In this document: in pieces, positions 60,290 to 64,000 of the stretch
Numbering within the stretch: position 1 is the first letter of the stretch
Layout: each line of letters begins with the position of its first letter
DNA from: Eopsaltria australis
Taxonomy: Eukaryota; Chordata; Aves; Passeriformes; Petroicidae
Length of the DNA stretch: 64,000 nucleotides
Direction: 5' to 3'
Assembly (NCBI GenBank): GCA_034509425.1
Contig: JAVTVJ010001688.1
Location: forward strand, 308,091 to 372,090
Translations under genes and position numbers: made by a program
Notes under the pieces: generated by a model
What the model saw: the letters and a program-made list of their open reading frames with translations, nothing else
The model's database searches: none
Told to the model about the DNA's origin: nothing

Positions 60290-61935
60290 TTGACAGGAAA
60301 AAATGTGCCAGCAAAACCTCACCTCTGGACATGACGAGAAGTGACTTCTCAGTTCAGGCTGCTCAGGAATTAAGTAAGTAAAGTCTCTGGGAAAATGTTT
60401 TTGCAGGTGCTGGAGTCCCTCAGTGCTGGTCATTTTCTAAAAATCACCTCCTAAGGGCACAGGAGTAGGCAATTCCCAAATGTTGGAAGTCAAGCAGGGG
60501 AGGCAGAGGGCCAGAACAGGAAGCTTCTCTTGGAAATAAGGCAAAAAAGGAAAAGGTATGTCCAGTGGAAGCAAGGTTGTGTGACATGAGAACACAGAGA
60601 TGCTGTTTTTCACTGTACAGAGAAAATTTGTGTGGTCAAAGCTGAACTGGAGTTGAAGCTGGCCAGAAATGTGGGAGACAAAAAAGTTAAAAATATGTAT
60701 TAATGGCAATAGCCAATATAAAAATAACATCAACCCATTAGAGGATGAGGATGGTCTCACCACAAACAGGGACAGAGACAAGGCAGAGGTGTTTAACATA
60801 TTCTTTGCCTTTGTCTTCAGCAGGATGATGAAACAAGGGGGTCTCAGTGCCCTGAGCCAGATGACCATGACTGTACAGAAGCTATCAACCCCCAGCTGAC
60901 CCTGAAGCTTTGCAGTTATTAGCTGCTGCAGCTGGATCCCTACAAATCTATGAGGCCTGATGCAAAACCTCTCAATGATTTTTTGAGTGGTCTTGGGAAT
61001 CCTGAGCAGTTCCAGATGACTGAAAGCTGGTAAATGTTGTCCCAATTTTCAAGAAGGGCAAGAAAGAGGATCACAGAAATACAGGCCTGTCAGTCTCACT
61101 TCAGTGCCTGGGAAATGTTGAGAAGATTATTGGGGGGGGATTGAAAAATATCTGAAAGACAATCAGTTCTTGGTCACAGCCAGCACAGCTTCATGAGATG
61201 AAAGTCCTGCTTATCAAACCTGATTTCCCTTTAAGACAAGATAACCCACCCAGCTGATCAAGGGGATCCAGCTGATGTAATCTTTTGGGGTTTCAGTAAA
61301 GCTTTTGATACTGTCTCTCACTGCATCCTTGTGGACAAGATGTCCGGCTCACAGCCGGACAAACACGTCATGGGATGCCGGAAAACTGGCTCATGGGTTG
61401 GGCACAAAGGATTACAGCGACTGGGGTGACATCAGACTGGTGACCTGTCACTGGTGGAGTTCCACAGGGCTCCATCTGAGGCCCTGTGGCCTTCAACTTC
61501 TTTATAAATGACTTGCACACAGGACTGGAAGGGACACAGAGCAAGTTCACAGATCATACAAAACTGGGAGGAGCTCTTGACTCCCTCGAGGGCAGGGAGG
61601 TCCTGCAGAGAGACCCCAACAAAGTAGAGAGCTGTGCAATCACCAACCATATGAAGTTTAACAAGGGAAAGTCCTGGATTCTGCACCTGGAATGGGGCAG
61701 CCCTGGTTGTACAGACAGACTGGAGAATGAGAGGCTGGAGAGCAGTGCCATGGAAAGGTCCCTGGGATCCTGGTCAATGGCAACATGAACCTGAGCCAGC
61801 AGTGCCCTGGCAGCCAGGAGGGCCAAGCGTGTCCTGGGGCAGCAGGGACAGCATCACCAGCTGGGCAAGGGAGGGGATTGTCCTGCTCTGCTCTGGGCTG
61901 GGGCAGCCTCACCTCATTACCAGGTATTCCAAATT
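60285..61935 (+). mobile_element. CR1 LINE ORF2 (RT region), plus strand, decayed
   Basis: About 1.6 kb of CR1 ORF2. It holds a 'gttgaagctggccagaaatg' segment, then 'cttcagcaggatgatgaaac' and 'cccaattttcaagaagggca' (RT motif area). Next come 'ggtttcagtaaagcttttga' (FSKAFDTVSH area) and a frame at 61486-61788 that reads FINDLHTGLEGTQSKFTD. The end is at 'cctcattaccaggtattcc', without a normal 3' tip. Stops and indels show it is dead. It looks continuous with the remnant left of the LTR. Confidence 0.85.
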
Positions 61936-63648
61936 TGAAATGTGCTATGGACATGGTGACTCCAGATACGATTCTGATGGTGACTAGAGTGGGGAAAATA
62001 GAAAACAACCTTTGCAATTTCAAACAGCACTATCTGAGTAATTAGATTTTTAAATGACATGAAAGAAGACTAGTGTTTTCTGTAGACAGTATGTTCTATG
62101 GACTGAAGTTTTGCTGGCCAGACAACACTACAGCGTGAGGTATTTCAGGAGTACAAACAGTAATTAATCAATGATTATATGATGACCAACATCAAGTAAC
62201 AGTAACATCAATGGCTGGAGAAGAAAAACCTAAAAAGTCCAATCAACATAAGAAATGGCAACCTGTTCTCAAATAAAGAAGACATCCCTATACATTTATT
62301 GTAATATTCGTGAATAATAAACAAACAAATTCTAAACCTTCATACAGACTAGCAAACCCTATCTCTTTTAGTTGTTTAAGTGACTTCTTCAGAATCTTAT
62401 TTTTCCCTCAGGAAAAGCTGCATGACAGCTGTAACATACACAACTCTAACATGCACAGCTGTGTATATTACAGATGCATAAAATGAAAACAAGGCTAGAT
62501 GAACTTTGTGGAAGTAACAGAATATTAATATTTTCTGACATAATTTCTAGTTTAATGCATGTAAAGTCCTCCAAGTTAAGTCTTAAAAACAAACAAACAA
62601 AAAGCCTAATCTATTTAAAATTTCATCTAAAAGAGGACTTCACAACACAGAGCTTCTCAGAGGATTACGTATGCTTGCCAGAGAGCATCCTGAACTATGC
62701 TGGAAGGAATCTAGGACAAACTGATTGCACTGCTAAGGCACTGCCTTACGCTTGAACTTAGAACAGCTGGGACCTTTCGTTCGTGTTACTGCAAGCTCCA
62801 CCTAAAGGATCATATTGAAGCACACTACACATATTTTGTATTTCTGTATTAAGATAGCAATTTAAATTTATTTTATTTAGGAAGAAAGCTAACATTTGAT
62901 CCAGAGGACTATTAATCAAATCAGATGGTGTCTTAGCAAGTTATTGAAGTGGGATGCTTATGCTGTCTTTCAATTTAAACTACAGAATAGATTAAAACAA
63001 ATTAATTACATCCTCAGAAAGTATTTTCTTTTTGCTAGTAGAAGATTTGTACATCAATATAAATAGCTCATAAAGAAGCTTAGAGTTAATTCAATCATAT
63101 AAAAAGAACTGCCTCATAAACCCAATCTATTTTCTAACTGAAACAATATCCACTTACAGCCTAATTTTCAGAGACACCAATTAACCTAGTGCACCCTAGA
63201 AAACCTCGTGCTTATTTTCTCTTTCCTTCAGGAATGTCATCTTTTCCAGGACTAATCTTTGGGTTTCCTCTGGAGAGTGATTTGATACTACATATCTGAC
63301 ACTGCAAAACTGCTGAGGTGGAAGCAACACAAATAAACTGGAGGAAATGAAGAAGGATTTAAGGAAAAACAACTTATATAGTTCAGATGATCAAGATTGT
63401 CTAGTAGTTACAGGATGACTTAAGTTGCAGAGACAATATATAACCTATGGTTGCATTTCTTGTGACATGGTCTTCATAAAATCTGTCAGAACTAAAATAT
63501 TAAAAAAATCAGTAAAGATGGCATAACCAAGACTTTTTTATCAACTTAGTTTTCTTAAAAAAGTAAAAAAAATAAAACCAAAGAAAAGGACTTTTTTTTA
63601 CATTTTTTGTTTGAGATGAAATATTTGAAAACTATTCTTTTACACTGG
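61936..63648. other. AT-rich non-coding stretch, nothing recognised
   Basis: Only short open frames. No gene or repeat family recognised. Confidence 0.5.
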
Positions 63649-64000
63649 TGTAGTGGTTTCAGTTCGCCTATTCAGGTTTGTGGCTAAATGCTAGCACACT
63701 TACTTAAATTTACTTGATTGCTTGTTGTGAGATAAGGATTAGGAGTAGGCAAAGCAGGCTCAAACTTTATAAAGTACAAAGAGGTTTTATTAATATATCT
63801 AAGACAAAGGGAAAAAAGAAAAAAAATTCAAGAAAAAAAAAAACAGAACAAACTCCCCAGACCACCCCTCCTTCCCCACCTCTCCATTTCATTCACCCTG
63901 ACAACATACAAAAGACAACACTTCAACTTCTAGTCAGTTTACCACCTCAGAAACAGCTTTTGTTCCAGTTCATTTAGGGAGAGAAGTTTCTTTTGCTTAC
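63649..64000 (-). mobile_element. ERV LTR, minus orientation, cut by the window end
   Basis: Starts TGTAGTGGTTTCAG, a common form for the U5 end of songbird LTRs read in reverse. It is followed by 'ttgttgtgagataagg' text, and TTTATT at 63785-63790 gives AATAAA on the - strand. The U3 end is beyond the window, so no duplication can be tested. The frame at 63714-63977 is low-complexity and not a gene. Confidence 0.55.

Noticed and set aside
60437..61045. 202-codon minus-strand frame
   Set aside because: Antisense to decayed CR1 ORF2, with no domain of its own.
1..64000. CRISPR arrays, tRNA or rRNA genes, bacterial-type operons
   Set aside because: No regularly spaced repeats, no cloverleaf or ribosomal text, and the repeat content is that of a bird nuclear genome.

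Overview
The window looks like nuclear DNA from a bird, most likely a songbird. The evidence is the repeat content. Many fragments of CR1 LINEs lie on both strands, with the typical CR1 reverse-transcriptase text and ATTCTGTG-type 3' ends. Several endogenous retrovirus (ERV) LTRs are also present. The rest is AT-rich and gene-poor. I found no host protein-coding exon, tRNA, rRNA or CRISPR array that I can defend. The window is either intergenic or lies inside a very large intron.

The only substantial coding capacity is one endogenous retrovirus on the + strand at 10825-17959. It has paired LTRs (882 and 889 bp), a perfect 18-nt tRNA-Lys1,2 type primer-binding site, gag broken by one frameshift, an uninterrupted protease-RT-RNase H-integrase frame with all catalytic residues, a polypurine tract, no env, and a 5-bp target duplication (CCTGT). 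Its pol and capsid resemble class III ERVL-type elements. It sits inside an older CR1 whose two halves flank it exactly (about 10520-10824 and 17960-18033). A solo LTR of the same family lies at 59421-60284 on the - strand, again inside a CR1 and with its own 5-bp duplication (CTCTG).

Layout. 1-5400: nothing recognised. 5.4-10.8 kb: a dense graveyard of LTR and CR1 fragments. 10.8-18.0 kb: the ERV. 19.48-19.86 kb: an isolated CpG island. 20.4-21.7 kb: a likely LTR and a degenerate minisatellite. 22-52 kb: mostly unique AT-rich DNA with CR1 tips, simple repeats and a CpG-bearing LTR-like block at 36949-37318. 52511-53135: a solo LTR with a perfect 6-bp target duplication, so probably class II. 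54.7-61.9 kb: three larger CR1 copies and the ERVL-type solo LTR. 63649-end: an LTR cut by the window edge.

The most interesting points are in the ERV. The gag stop is an in-frame amber followed by RNA that can fold as a hairpin or pseudoknot, which suggests stop-codon readthrough. The Gag N-terminus looks membrane-associated and carries a glycosylation sequon. A 39-bp tandem repeat lies inside gag. The element has a lysine-type primer site on an ERVL-type pol. A 17-bp perfect palindrome is kept in all three LTR copies. No new multi-gene system was found. Boundaries of old repeats are approximate because no alignment could be run.
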